DNA from: Salegentibacter holothuriorum
GTDB taxonomy: Bacteria; Bacteroidota; Bacteroidia; Flavobacteriales; Flavobacteriaceae
NCBI RefSeq assembly: GCF_900168045.1
Contig: NZ_FUYY01000001.1
Span: 954,145-1,018,144 of the forward strand
DNA: 64,000 nucleotides
Reading direction: 5' to 3'
Position numbers and translations under genes: made by a program. The notes under the pieces are model-generated. The model did no database searches. It saw only the letters and a list, made by a program, of their open reading frames with translations, and was not told the DNA's origin. This document shows, piece after piece, positions 7,928 to 16,700 of the stretch; the first letter of the stretch is position 1; each line of letters begins with the position of its first letter.

Positions 7928-8932
7928 ATGCGGTCAATTTTTATCCTTTTCAATTTTCTATTTATGCTCACCTCGCTTCAGGCGCAAGAATATACCTTTT
8001 CATTAACAGGGAAAACTAAGGATATAAAAGATGGTAGCTGGTTGTATTTTCGCGACATGGTTAATGGTGGAACCTTAGATTCCGCCGAAGTAATAAACAA
8101 CAGCTTTAAATTTGAAACCAAACTTCCTGAAGCCAGACTTTGGGTGATGCTTCACACTAAAGATCGTTCTAAATTCAAAGATTTATGGCTGCAGGACAAA
8201 CCTATGCTTTTTGATGCAAGCAATACAAATTTCAAGGATGCAGAAGTTACCGGCTCTGTTTCCCAGCAATTAATTGAGGAAGAAAAAGCTATTTACAAGG
8301 ATTTTGATAAAGTTAGTGACGCTGAACTTAGAAAACGCCAGGAAACTTTCATTGAAAATAATCCTAACGCCTTAATAAGTCTTCGTATGCTTTATGAAGT
8401 TTCCGGAAAGTGGGGGCAGGAAACTACCAGACAATATTTCGAAATATTCCCTGAGGAAATTAAACAGGGTTCCCTTGGGCAGCGAATTCTAGACTATTTA
8501 AATAACGATAATATTCCACAAATTGGAGAAAAGTACACCAATTTTAAACTACCCACACCAAATGGAGAAATACTTAATTTTTCTGAATTAACCGGGAAAG
8601 TAACGCTTTTACAATTTTGGGCATCTACCTGTAATCCCAGCAAAATGCAAAACCAGGAACTAAAAAAATTATACCGAAAATATAAGTCTGAGGGTCTTGA
8701 AATAGTAGCTATTTCCCGTGATAGAGAAAAGCAAGAATGGATTAAGGCCATTGAAAAAGATAATTTAAAGTGGCCACAACTTAGCAGTCTACAGGGCTGG
8801 GAAGGCCCTATTTTTACTAATTACGGGATAAAAAAAACTCCTTCTAATTATCTTATAAATTCTGAAGGCCAGGTCGTAGCACGTAATCTTAGCGGAGATG
8901 AATTGGAGAAAAAAATTCAGGAATTACTATAG
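7928..8932 (+). CDS. Secreted thioredoxin-fold protein with DUF4369-like N-terminal domain
   Basis: 334 residues. A Sec signal peptide (to about residue 19, ending SLQAQ) is followed by a beta-rich DUF4369-like domain (about 22-125), a helical linker, and a TlpA/ResA-like thioredoxin domain (about 195-334). This layout is common in Bacteroidota periplasmic redox proteins. The active site reads ASTCNPSKM: Cys235 is present but the usual second cysteine is Ser238, so it cannot form the standard CxxC disulfide. It may act as a monothiol isomerase or peroxidase-like protein, or have lost redox function. Confidence 0.85.
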   Translation: MRSIFILFNFLFMLTSLQAQEYTFSLTGKTKDIKDGSWLYFRDMVNGGTLDSAEVINNSFKFETKLPEARLWVMLHTKDRSKFKDLWLQDKPMLFDASNTNFKDAEVTGSVSQQLIEEEKAIYKDFDKVSDAELRKRQETFIENNPNALISLRMLYEVSGKWGQETTRQYFEIFPEEIKQGSLGQRILDYLNNDNIPQIGEKYTNFKLPTPNGEILNFSELTGKVTLLQFWASTCNPSKMQNQELKKLYRKYKSEGLEIVAISRDREKQEWIKAIEKDNLKWPQLSSLQGWEGPIFTNYGIKKTPSNYLINSEGQVVARNLSGDELEKKIQELL

Positions 8933-8970
8933 CAATAAGGTTTTTATTTATTTTAGATTAAAAATTAAGT

Positions 8971-9369
8971 GTGATCATTTACTTCAAAAAGAAACGACTA
9001 AATTCCCGACTATTTAATGGTATAGCTTCTATAATAATGGGCCTTCTATCAATATTATCTGATTTTCAGTTTTTCTTTGTGTATGCCTGGCTTATTCTTG
9101 GCATTTTACAAATTGGCACCTGGTATTATCAAAATAAATTTCAGTATTTACAAATAGAAAATAACGTTCTTACTAAAAATTCGCTTTTCCCAAAAAGTAT
9201 TGAGCTATCCAAAATTACAGCGCTACGAAAATACAGGAACAGCTTTCGTATAGAATCTAAAAAGCAAAACATTAAAATTTACAAAGACGTCATCTCTACC
9301 GATTCCCTTTATCAGCTCACCGATCTACTTAACGAAATTCAAGTAAATAATTCCGAAGCAAGCTCTTGA
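8971..9369 (+). CDS. Two-helix membrane protein with a PH-like C-terminal domain
   Basis: 132 residues from a GTG start. Basic N terminus, then two membrane helices (about 17-35 and 37-52), then a soluble domain whose pattern (YLQIENNVLTKNSLFPKSIEL, ITALRKYRNSFRI) resembles the small bacterial PH domains that follow membrane hairpins. The PH assignment is inference from shape. It is 38 bases after the thioredoxin-fold gene, possibly co-transcribed. Confidence 0.65.
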   Translation: MIIYFKKKRLNSRLFNGIASIIMGLLSILSDFQFFFVYAWLILGILQIGTWYYQNKFQYLQIENNVLTKNSLFPKSIELSKITALRKYRNSFRIESKKQNIKIYKDVISTDSLYQLTDLLNEIQVNNSEASS

Positions 9370-9521
9370 AATATTATTATTAGAAAATATAATTTGATCT
9401 TAAGGCAACCCCACGAACATTTGATTTCGATTATCGAGCAAAACCTCAACAGGTATAATCCTTTTTTTCATCAGAATAATTCATAAATCTGTATTTTTAA
9501 ACCTATCTAAAATCACAGAAA

Positions 9522-10799
9522 ATGAAAAAGCTGCTTTGGTTAGTTTTTATACTCCTTATCGGTTTTATAGGACTGGTATATTTTTCAGTTTCCAGCACAG
9601 ATAAAGAATTTGAAACGGTCACTATTCAGGAATTTGATGACTTGGAAAGCATAGATTTCCGAAGACACGATTCAGTAGAGTTAGCCGCCAGTAGCCTATA
9701 CAAAGCGAATAAACTTAAGGATATAATGCAGGGAGAGAATTATCGCGAAGCCTGGACTACCCCGGTAAAAGTTCCGGTGCTTTTTCTGGATAGCCTGTAT
9801 GGAGGAATGGAGATTGTAAAAGAAGGTGGCGGCACACAAACCCACTCGCTTCGCTTAAAAGATAAAAATGGGTTTTTATATTCCCTGCGTAGTGTAAACA
9901 AAAACCCCTCCACCCACGTTCCCGAATTCGCTCGAAGCCTGGGGCTTGAAAATATAGTAATAGACGCCATTTCGGCTTCACACCCTTATGGCGCAATTCT
10001 AGCAGCTTCTCTTTCTGAAAAAGCAGGGGTTTTGCATACACATCCTAAAGTAGTTTTTGTACCGAATCAGGAGTTTCTAGGAAAGCAATACAATGAAAAA
10101 TATGGAAACCGTTTATTTCTGCTAGAGTATGAAACCGAAGGCGAAGAGAACTGGACAAACTATAAAAATGTATATAAAATTTTAGACACCAAAAACCTGC
10201 AAGAATTAAAAGAAGAAAATCCTGGACAGGTTTCCATAGATAAAAATGCATTTGTAAGAGCGCGCTTATTCGATATGCTCATTGGCGATTGGGACAGGCA
10301 CGCCAAACAATGGGGTTGGGTAGTTCAAAAGGAAGGTGATACTTTTACCGCCATTCCCGTAGCTGGAGATCGCGATAATGCCTTTTTTAATTTGGGCGGT
10401 GTAATTCCCCGGATAATTTCAAATAAAAATATTGAGCCAAAAGTAAGACCTTTTGAAAAAGAGATCAATTATATGCCCGGATTGGTCTATCCTAATGATG
10501 TTTATTTCCTTACCAATACTCCGGTTGAAATCTTTACTGCGGAAGCAAAAAAGCTACAGAATGTATTGACTGATGATGCCATTGCCGATGCTTTTAAAGT
10601 TTGGCCTAAAAATATTACAGAACATAACAGAAAAGAGATCACTGAAAAAATAAAATCCCGACGGGATAATTTAGTGAAGTATGCAGAGGAGTTTCATCGT
10701 ATTATTAGCGAAAAAGATTTACTCAACAAACCTCTTAAAGGCTCTGAAGACATTAAAATAAGCCCGGAATTAACGAAATGCTTTGAGTGTACCAATTAG
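9522..10799 (+). CDS. Membrane-anchored protein with kinase-like motifs, unknown substrate
   Basis: 425 residues. An N-terminal hydrophobic segment (about 4-22) lacks a lipobox and probably anchors it with the rest outside the cytoplasm. The C-terminal half contains MLIGDWDRHAKQWGW (GDWDRH at 255-260) followed by AGDRDNAF (283-288). That spacing and the paired Asp residues resemble the catalytic and metal-binding Asp motifs of atypical kinases of the HipA/Fam20C/PI-kinase-like type. Similar proteins are common as hypothetical secreted proteins in Bacteroidota. Kinase activity is inference only. Confidence 0.7.
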   Translation: MKKLLWLVFILLIGFIGLVYFSVSSTDKEFETVTIQEFDDLESIDFRRHDSVELAASSLYKANKLKDIMQGENYREAWTTPVKVPVLFLDSLYGGMEIVKEGGGTQTHSLRLKDKNGFLYSLRSVNKNPSTHVPEFARSLGLENIVIDAISASHPYGAILAASLSEKAGVLHTHPKVVFVPNQEFLGKQYNEKYGNRLFLLEYETEGEENWTNYKNVYKILDTKNLQELKEENPGQVSIDKNAFVRARLFDMLIGDWDRHAKQWGWVVQKEGDTFTAIPVAGDRDNAFFNLGGVIPRIISNKNIEPKVRPFEKEINYMPGLVYPNDVYFLTNTPVEIFTAEAKKLQNVLTDDAIADAFKVWPKNITEHNRKEITEKIKSRRDNLVKYAEEFHRIISEKDLLNKPLKGSEDIKISPELTKCFECTN

Positions 10800-10821
10800 C
10801 AACGTCATTGGAGAAGGCGAT

Positions 10822-10973
10822 TACCGGTTCTCGGTTGTGAGTTATCGGTTATGGGTTTTTGGAGTTTTGTGTTTTTAGTTTGGGGTTAAGGATTTATTGT
10901 TTCTGGTTGCGGGTTTTAAAAAATTTCCTGATTTCTAACTCTTCACCCTTCACTATTAACTTTTCACTATTTT
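10822..10973. repeat. Composite element left part: GGTT/TCGG motif, spacer, TTCAC tract
   Basis: Starts with a heptamer-like run (CGGTTCTCGGTTGTGAGTTA), then a conserved AT-rich spacer ending TTAAAAAATTTCCTGATTTC, then TTCACCC/TTCACTA heptamers. The same order and much the same spacer recur at 13505-13690, on the other side of the 12138-12899 gene. Confidence 0.7.
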
Positions 10974-12107
10974 CCACAAAAGATTGCCGCGCTCATTGCA
11001 TTCGCTCGCAATGACGAAAAGCAACAACGTCATTGAGGAGGCCAGTGCCGACGTGGCAATCTGTTCTTGATTAGTTCAGCCGTCAGTTCGAGTGGCGATA
11101 TTTGATTGGAAACGAAAATAGCGAAGTATCGAGAACCTTTTGAAGTTGGAACTTCAAAGCACTTCTCGATACATCCCGACTCTCGTCGGAACGCTCGAAG
11201 TGACGCAGCGTATTTACTTTTCACTCTTCACCACAAAAGATTGCCGCGCTCGTTCCTCGCTCGCAATGACGGAAAGAAGAGCAATGTCATTGCGAGGCGG
11301 CGATAGCCAACGTGGCAATCTGTTCTTGATTAGTTCAGCCGTCAGTTCGAGTGGTGATATTTGAGTGGAAACGAAAATAGCGACGTATCGAGAACCTTTT
11401 GAAGTTGGAACTTCAAAGCACTTCTCGATACATCCCGACTATCGTCGGGACACTCGAAGTGACGGAACGTATTCACTCTTTACTCTTCACTATTCTCCAC
11501 AAAAGATTGCCACGCTCATTGCATTCGCTCGCAATGACGAAAAGCAACAACGTCATTGAGGAGGCGATAGCCGACGTGGCAATCTGTGCTTTTATAATTC
11601 CAGGTTTGTTGCTAATGGAAGCCGTCAGTTCGAGTGGCGATATTTGAGTGAAAACAAAAATAGCGACGTATCGAGAACCTTTTGAAGTTGGAACTTCAAA
11701 GCACTTCTCGATACATCCCGCCTCTCGTCGGGACACTCGAAGTGACGGAACGTATTTACTCTTTACTCTTCACTTTTCACCACAAAAGATTGCCACGCTC
11801 ATTGCATTCCCTCGCAATGACGAAAAGCAACAACGTCATTGAGGAGGCCAGTGGCGACGTGGCAATCTGTTCTTGATTAGTTCAGCCGTCAGATCGAGTG
11901 GTGATATTTGAGTGAAAACGAAAATAGCGAAGTATCGAGAACCTTTTGAAGTTGGAACTTCAAAGCACTTCTCGATACATCCCGACTCTCGTCGGAACAC
12001 TCGAAGTGACGGAACGTATTCACTCTTTATTCTTCACCCTTCACTATTCACCATTTTTTACAAAAGATTGCCACGCTCGTTTCTCGCTCGCGATGACGGT
12101 AATGCCT
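10974..12107. repeat. Tandem array of two alternating cruciform modules, four units plus a partial fifth
   Basis: Units start at about 10974, 11231, 11497, 11780 and 12059 (periods about 257, 266, 283, 279). Each holds module 1, in which AGATTGCCACG and CTCGCAATGACG pair with CGTCATTGAGGAG and CGTGGCAATCT, and module 2, in which GTCAGTTCGAGTG and GTATCGAGAA pair with TTCTCGATAC and CACTCGAAGTGAC around a perfect TTTGAAGTT/AACTTCAAA hairpin. TTCAC heptamers separate the units. No gene is supported here; the short repeated frames are by-products of the repeat. Confidence 0.85.
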
Positions 12108-12137
12108 AACCTCTATTATCAAATCTCACTTAGTGAG

Positions 12138-12899
12138 TTAATTGATAATAATATTGGTTTTATCTACTCCGGTATTGCCGGTAATGGGATCAAAAGCATA
12201 CACGGTAATTGTATAATAACCTTTATCTAAATTCGCCTCTGCCTGAAAGGTACTGGCCTTTTCTGTAGGCTTAAGCGCTATCTCCATACTTTCTTTTCCT
12301 TCGGCATCTAGAATTGCTTTTACTTCATATTGATTAGCATCCCAGATACCGCCTTCGGTTACAGGGCAACCGCACATCATTACTATATTAGCTTTTAGGC
12401 TTACTTCGCTTGATGATTTTATACGCTCGTGAGTTTGAGGAGAAAGAATATCTACCACAAAACCGGGAACTTCAAGTACCACGCCATCACCCGTAATATT
12501 TTTACCGGGAATTACCCAAAGTTGGGTGCTGGAAACAACCCTGGCTTGCTTTTTATTAAAAGGAGCCTGGGCTTCAACCTTTATAAAGGTAGGTTCTTCA
12601 ATATTTAATGTTGCCTGAAAACCAGCTGTTTTTTCATCGGTTAAGTTATCATAACGCTTTTGGGGCGTTTTGAGAATTAGCTTGGTATCTCCAGTACTTC
12701 CCGAGGTAAAGCCCTGGTCCAGAATTTCTCCTGTTTCAGCATTGCTAACAATAATTTTAGCGCCGCCAATAGAGCTTCCTATAAACTTTGCATCTTTTGC
12801 CAAAGCTCTTACCATCACTGTGGTTTCCTGTGCTGTCAAGCTTCCGAAGCTAAATAGAAGACTGAATAATAAACTAAAAAAGCTTAATCTAAGTTTCAT
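12138..12899 (-). CDS. Secreted protein of unknown function with CGC motif
   Basis: 253 residues with a signal peptide ending SLTAQ (about residue 24). The mature part is all-beta in character, with hydrophobic strands and surface Thr/Lys. It contains one striking motif, MMCGCPVTEGGIWDANQYEV (about residues 174-193), where a Cys-Gly-Cys could bind a metal. The last about 60 residues resemble an immunoglobulin-like fold (KGYYTITVYAFDPITGNTGVDKTNI). No family recognised. It is flanked on both sides by composite repeat blocks. Confidence 0.75.
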   Translation of the reverse strand: MKLRLSFFSLLFSLLFSFGSLTAQETTVMVRALAKDAKFIGSSIGGAKIIVSNAETGEILDQGFTSGSTGDTKLILKTPQKRYDNLTDEKTAGFQATLNIEEPTFIKVEAQAPFNKKQARVVSSTQLWVIPGKNITGDGVVLEVPGFVVDILSPQTHERIKSSSEVSLKANIVMMCGCPVTEGGIWDANQYEVKAILDAEGKESMEIALKPTEKASTFQAEANLDKGYYTITVYAFDPITGNTGVDKTNIIIN

Positions 12900-13747
12900 A
12901 AATCTAATTTCTTACTAAAATACAAAATGCCTAATGATTGTTTCCGGTTTTCGGTTATGAGTTCTCAGTTGTCTGTTATCGGTAAATGGTTGTTTGTTGT
13001 TTAGAACTAATTTTCAAGATTTATTTCTGTGCTCTTTTATCTTTTCTCTATAATCTTTTTTCTTCACTATTCACCCTTTACCCTTTACCCTTCACTTTTC
13101 ACTTTTCACTTTTCACTCTTCACCCTCCACTTTTCACTTTTCACTTTTCACTTTTCACTTTTCACTTTTCACTTTTCACTTTTCACTTTTCACCACAAAA
13201 GATTACTTCGCTCGTTCCTCGCTCGTAATGACGGAAATAACTTTAGCATCATTGTGAGAAGGCGAGTGCCGGTTTTCGGTTATGAGTTCTCAGTTGTCTG
13301 TTATCTGTTAAATGGCTATTTGTTGTTTAGAACTAATTTTCAAGATTTATTTCTGTGCTCTTTTATCTTTTCTCTATAGTCTTTTTTCTTCACTCTTCAC
13401 CCTTTACCCTTCACTTTTCACTTTTCATCACAAAAGATTACTTCGCTCGTTCCTCGCTCGTAATGACGGAAATAACTTTAGCATCATTGTGAGAAGGCGA
13501 GTGCCGGTTTTCAGTTGTCTGTTATCGGTTATGGATTTTCAAATTTTTGTGTTTTTAGTTTGAGGTTCGGGGTTTGGGGTTTTAAAAAATTTCCTGATTT
13601 CTGCCTCTTCATCCTTTCTCTTCACTCTTAACTATTCACTCTTAACTATTCACCCTTCACTCTTCACCATTAACCATTCACCATTCACCATAAATGATTG
13701 CCGCGCTCCTTACATTCGCTCGTAAACTACAGACTAACGGCTACCGA
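12900..13747. repeat. Composite repeat block: two direct copies plus TTTTCAC heptamer tract
   Basis: Two direct copies of about 240 bases (about 12942-13263 and 13268-13503) share GGTTTTCGGTTATGAGTTCT, a spacer with TTTAGAACTAATTTTCAAGA, a TTCACTT tract and an AAAAGATTACTTCGCTCG/CGTAATGACGG palindrome. The heptamer TTTTCAC is perfect for many copies between 13078 and 13194. A third, diverged element (13505-13715) matches the 10822-11010 element. The block ends in an ACTAACGGCTACCGACTACC heptamer-like run (13729-13760) that runs into the end of the next gene. No gene seen. Confidence 0.8.
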
Positions 13748-16700
13748 CTACCGACTAATAATCACTCTTTTTACGACCACTCCTTCATTGGTGAAAATCT
13801 GTAAGGTGTAGACCGATGCCGCTACGCCCTCAATAGTCATTCTGTAAAATCGGGCGCTGGTGTTGTAGTCTTGCTGAAGAATATAACGTCCCCTGGAATC
13901 AAAAACACGTACCTGTTCGATAAGCATTCCCTTTGGGGTGGCTATGGTGAAAATTCCGTTATTGGGATTTGGGTAAATAAATAGGAATTTAAGATCATCG
14001 GGGATTTCACAAGCTTCCCCATTTATCCTCACTTCAATATTTTTTTCAGTTATATTTCCGTTAGCATCTTCCACCTCAACATTTATTGAATTTGAACCCA
14101 CATCTTCACAAGAAAAAACAGATTTACCAAATCGGTAAATAAGTATTTGGCTACAATTATCCTGCACTAAAACATCGCTTTCTCTCAAATAAGCAAAACC
14201 TTCAGTATCTAAAGTAAGTTCCACAATATCTGTAATGATCATCGGTGGATTTTCATCCCTAACTTCTATATTAATGGTGCAACTCCCGCTTTCTGAGCCG
14301 GAATAATCCAGTTGAATTGGCACCACACCAAGATCGCTGCAATTGAAGTTTAACCGACTTGCAGTCAAGTTAATTCCGCTGGCATTGCCGGTGTAAAGCT
14401 CCTCCAGGCTTAGGCCGGCCTCTCCGTTTTCATCAAGATTGAGGACTATATTTTCCCGGCATTCAAAATCTCCTGAAGCTTCATCTACCACTTCTATTGT
14501 AGTCTCACAAGAATCCATTTTTCCGGCTTCATCCCTAACTGTTAGCGTAATAGAAACATCTCCAAGATCGGCGCGGGTAAAATTAATTTGACTTAAAGCC
14601 ATAGAATCAATACCGCAGTTATCGGTAGAGTTGTTATTTAGGTCTTCGGGAGCTAATGTGCCGTTGCCGTTGGAGTCTAGATACACCACATAACCTGACA
14701 CACAATTTGCTGTGGGAGCAATATCATCTAATATTTCAACTGTAGTATTACAAGTACTACTTAAACCGGTTTCAGGATCGGTTGCCGTTAAAATCACGTT
14801 GTTTGAACCTAAATTAGAACAATCAAAATTTTCTATATCTGCAGTTATTGTCAAGTTACCGGGCTCACCAACAAAAAGCTCCTCGGGATTTAAAATTGCC
14901 TGTCCGTTTTCATCAAGGAAAAGCTCGTGAGGAACACATTCTATTTTGGGCGCGTTGGGATCGTTTTCCCGTTTTACCGTAATAGTAAAATCACAGGTTT
15001 CCATATTATTTGCGTCATCAGTCACTTCAAATTCTATGGTATAAACCCCTTCTTCAAATTCACTTCCAGATGCCGGTCCAACAATCAATTCAGGAATTAG
15101 GTTTTCACTACAGTTATCTGAAACTTCAGGTAAATCGTAATTTATAGTTATTGAAGTATCCCCTTCCGGAATTTCCCGAGTGATATTTTGAGGGCAGGCA
15201 ATCACCGGAACGATTTCATCAACTAAATCAAACTCCAGATCACAAGTTTCAATAAGTTGACTTCCCTCTAAAACCTTAACTTCAACATTTAAAATATTAT
15301 CAACTCGATTTTCTGTCTTTTGAAAGTTCAAATCATCAAAATTTTTAGTTTCAATAATTGCTTCAAACTCCGGTAATTGATAATCGCAATTTTGGTCTAA
15401 GGAAAGGGGATCAAGTTCAGAATTAGAAGGACAGGTTACTTCGGGCTGAGCCTCAGCCTGAATTACCGTAATAGTAAAATCACAGATTTCCGTATTATTT
15501 GCATCATCAGTCACTTCAAATTCTATAGTATAAACACCTTCTTCAAATTCACTTCCAGGTGCCGGCTCAACAATCAATTCAGGAACAAGGTTTTCACTAC
15601 AATTATCTGAAACTTCAGGTAAATTGTAATTTATAGTTATTGAAGTATCTCCTTCCGGAATTACCCGAGTGATATTTTGGGGACAAGTAATTACCGGTTT
15701 TTCATCATCAACTACATGAATCTGGACAGTACAGGTTACAGGGGCATTTACGCCATCATCAGCCTGAAACACTAAATTAACAATACCATCTTCAACGCTT
15801 ACAAATTCACCGTTTTTAGGACCACTAATTTGTGTAATCGTTGGACTGCCATTATCATCTGTGGCTTCAGGAGTTTCAAAATTTAAAATTGCTCCACATT
15901 CACCGGGATCGTTGGCTATTTCTATAGTATTTTGTGGGCAATTTGTAAACACCGGCGGTGTATCAGGTGTATTATCTTCAACTATTAACTCAAATGAACA
16001 AGCTTCAGATACATTCCCGGCTTCATCGGTAGCGGTTAATCTTACTGTAGTTGTTTGTTGTGAAATTTCTGTTCCAGGCGCTGGAGTTTGCTCAATTTCT
16101 AAATCTCCCTCACAATTATCATCAAAAATAACCAAACCTTCTTCCACATAATTTGGGATTTCATCTCCCATTGCCACAGCTTGATCTTCTTGATAACAGG
16201 TTTGAATTTCCGGTTTGGTTTGGTCCCAAATTCTAGAGAACTCATCACTGGCAGATATTAAATCACAATCTGCATCAACTCCAACTTCTCCGTCAATGCC
16301 CACTTCAGCAGGAATACATTCCTCATTTATTTCTAACGCCGCAGTAAATTTTGTGGGCAGAATTTCATAAGTCTTAAGATCAAAAATAAATTCTATATAA
16401 GTTCGAGGAGGGAAATTTAGTTCAAATTCTATTGTTGCATCTCCATTATTTACTGAAAGATATCCGCAAGGTTTTAATGCCAAATCTATAGGAATATTTA
16501 TGGCATTCTTTATTGTCTTAGGGCTTTCATTTAAATCATCTACTCTAAAAACTTGAATTCTCAGATTTTCTAAATTTGCAACAAGTTCTAATATTTGAGA
16601 TTCATCAATATTTTCAAAATTCAGGAAAGTGTTTAAGTTAACTCCAACGAAATCTGCTACATATAAAAATCCATAATCATCAACAACTAAACTTCCAGGA

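Noticed and set aside
7764..8006. 80-residue plus-strand frame before the thioredoxin-fold gene
   Set aside because: It overlaps two better-supported frames in other phases and has no recognisable features.
10974..12107. CRISPR array
   Set aside because: The period is about 257-283 bases with no short repeat and unique-spacer alternation, and no cas genes are present.
11106..12230. Series of similar 64-94 residue open frames in the tandem array
   Set aside because: The frames repeat because the DNA repeats; they start mostly at GTG or TTG, run across cruciform arms and lack protein-like composition or spacing.
13029..13563. Hydrophobic open frames rich in FTFHFSLFT in the heptamer tracts
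   Set aside because: They are direct translations of the TTTTCAC repeat in three phases; no start signal or conserved residue pattern.
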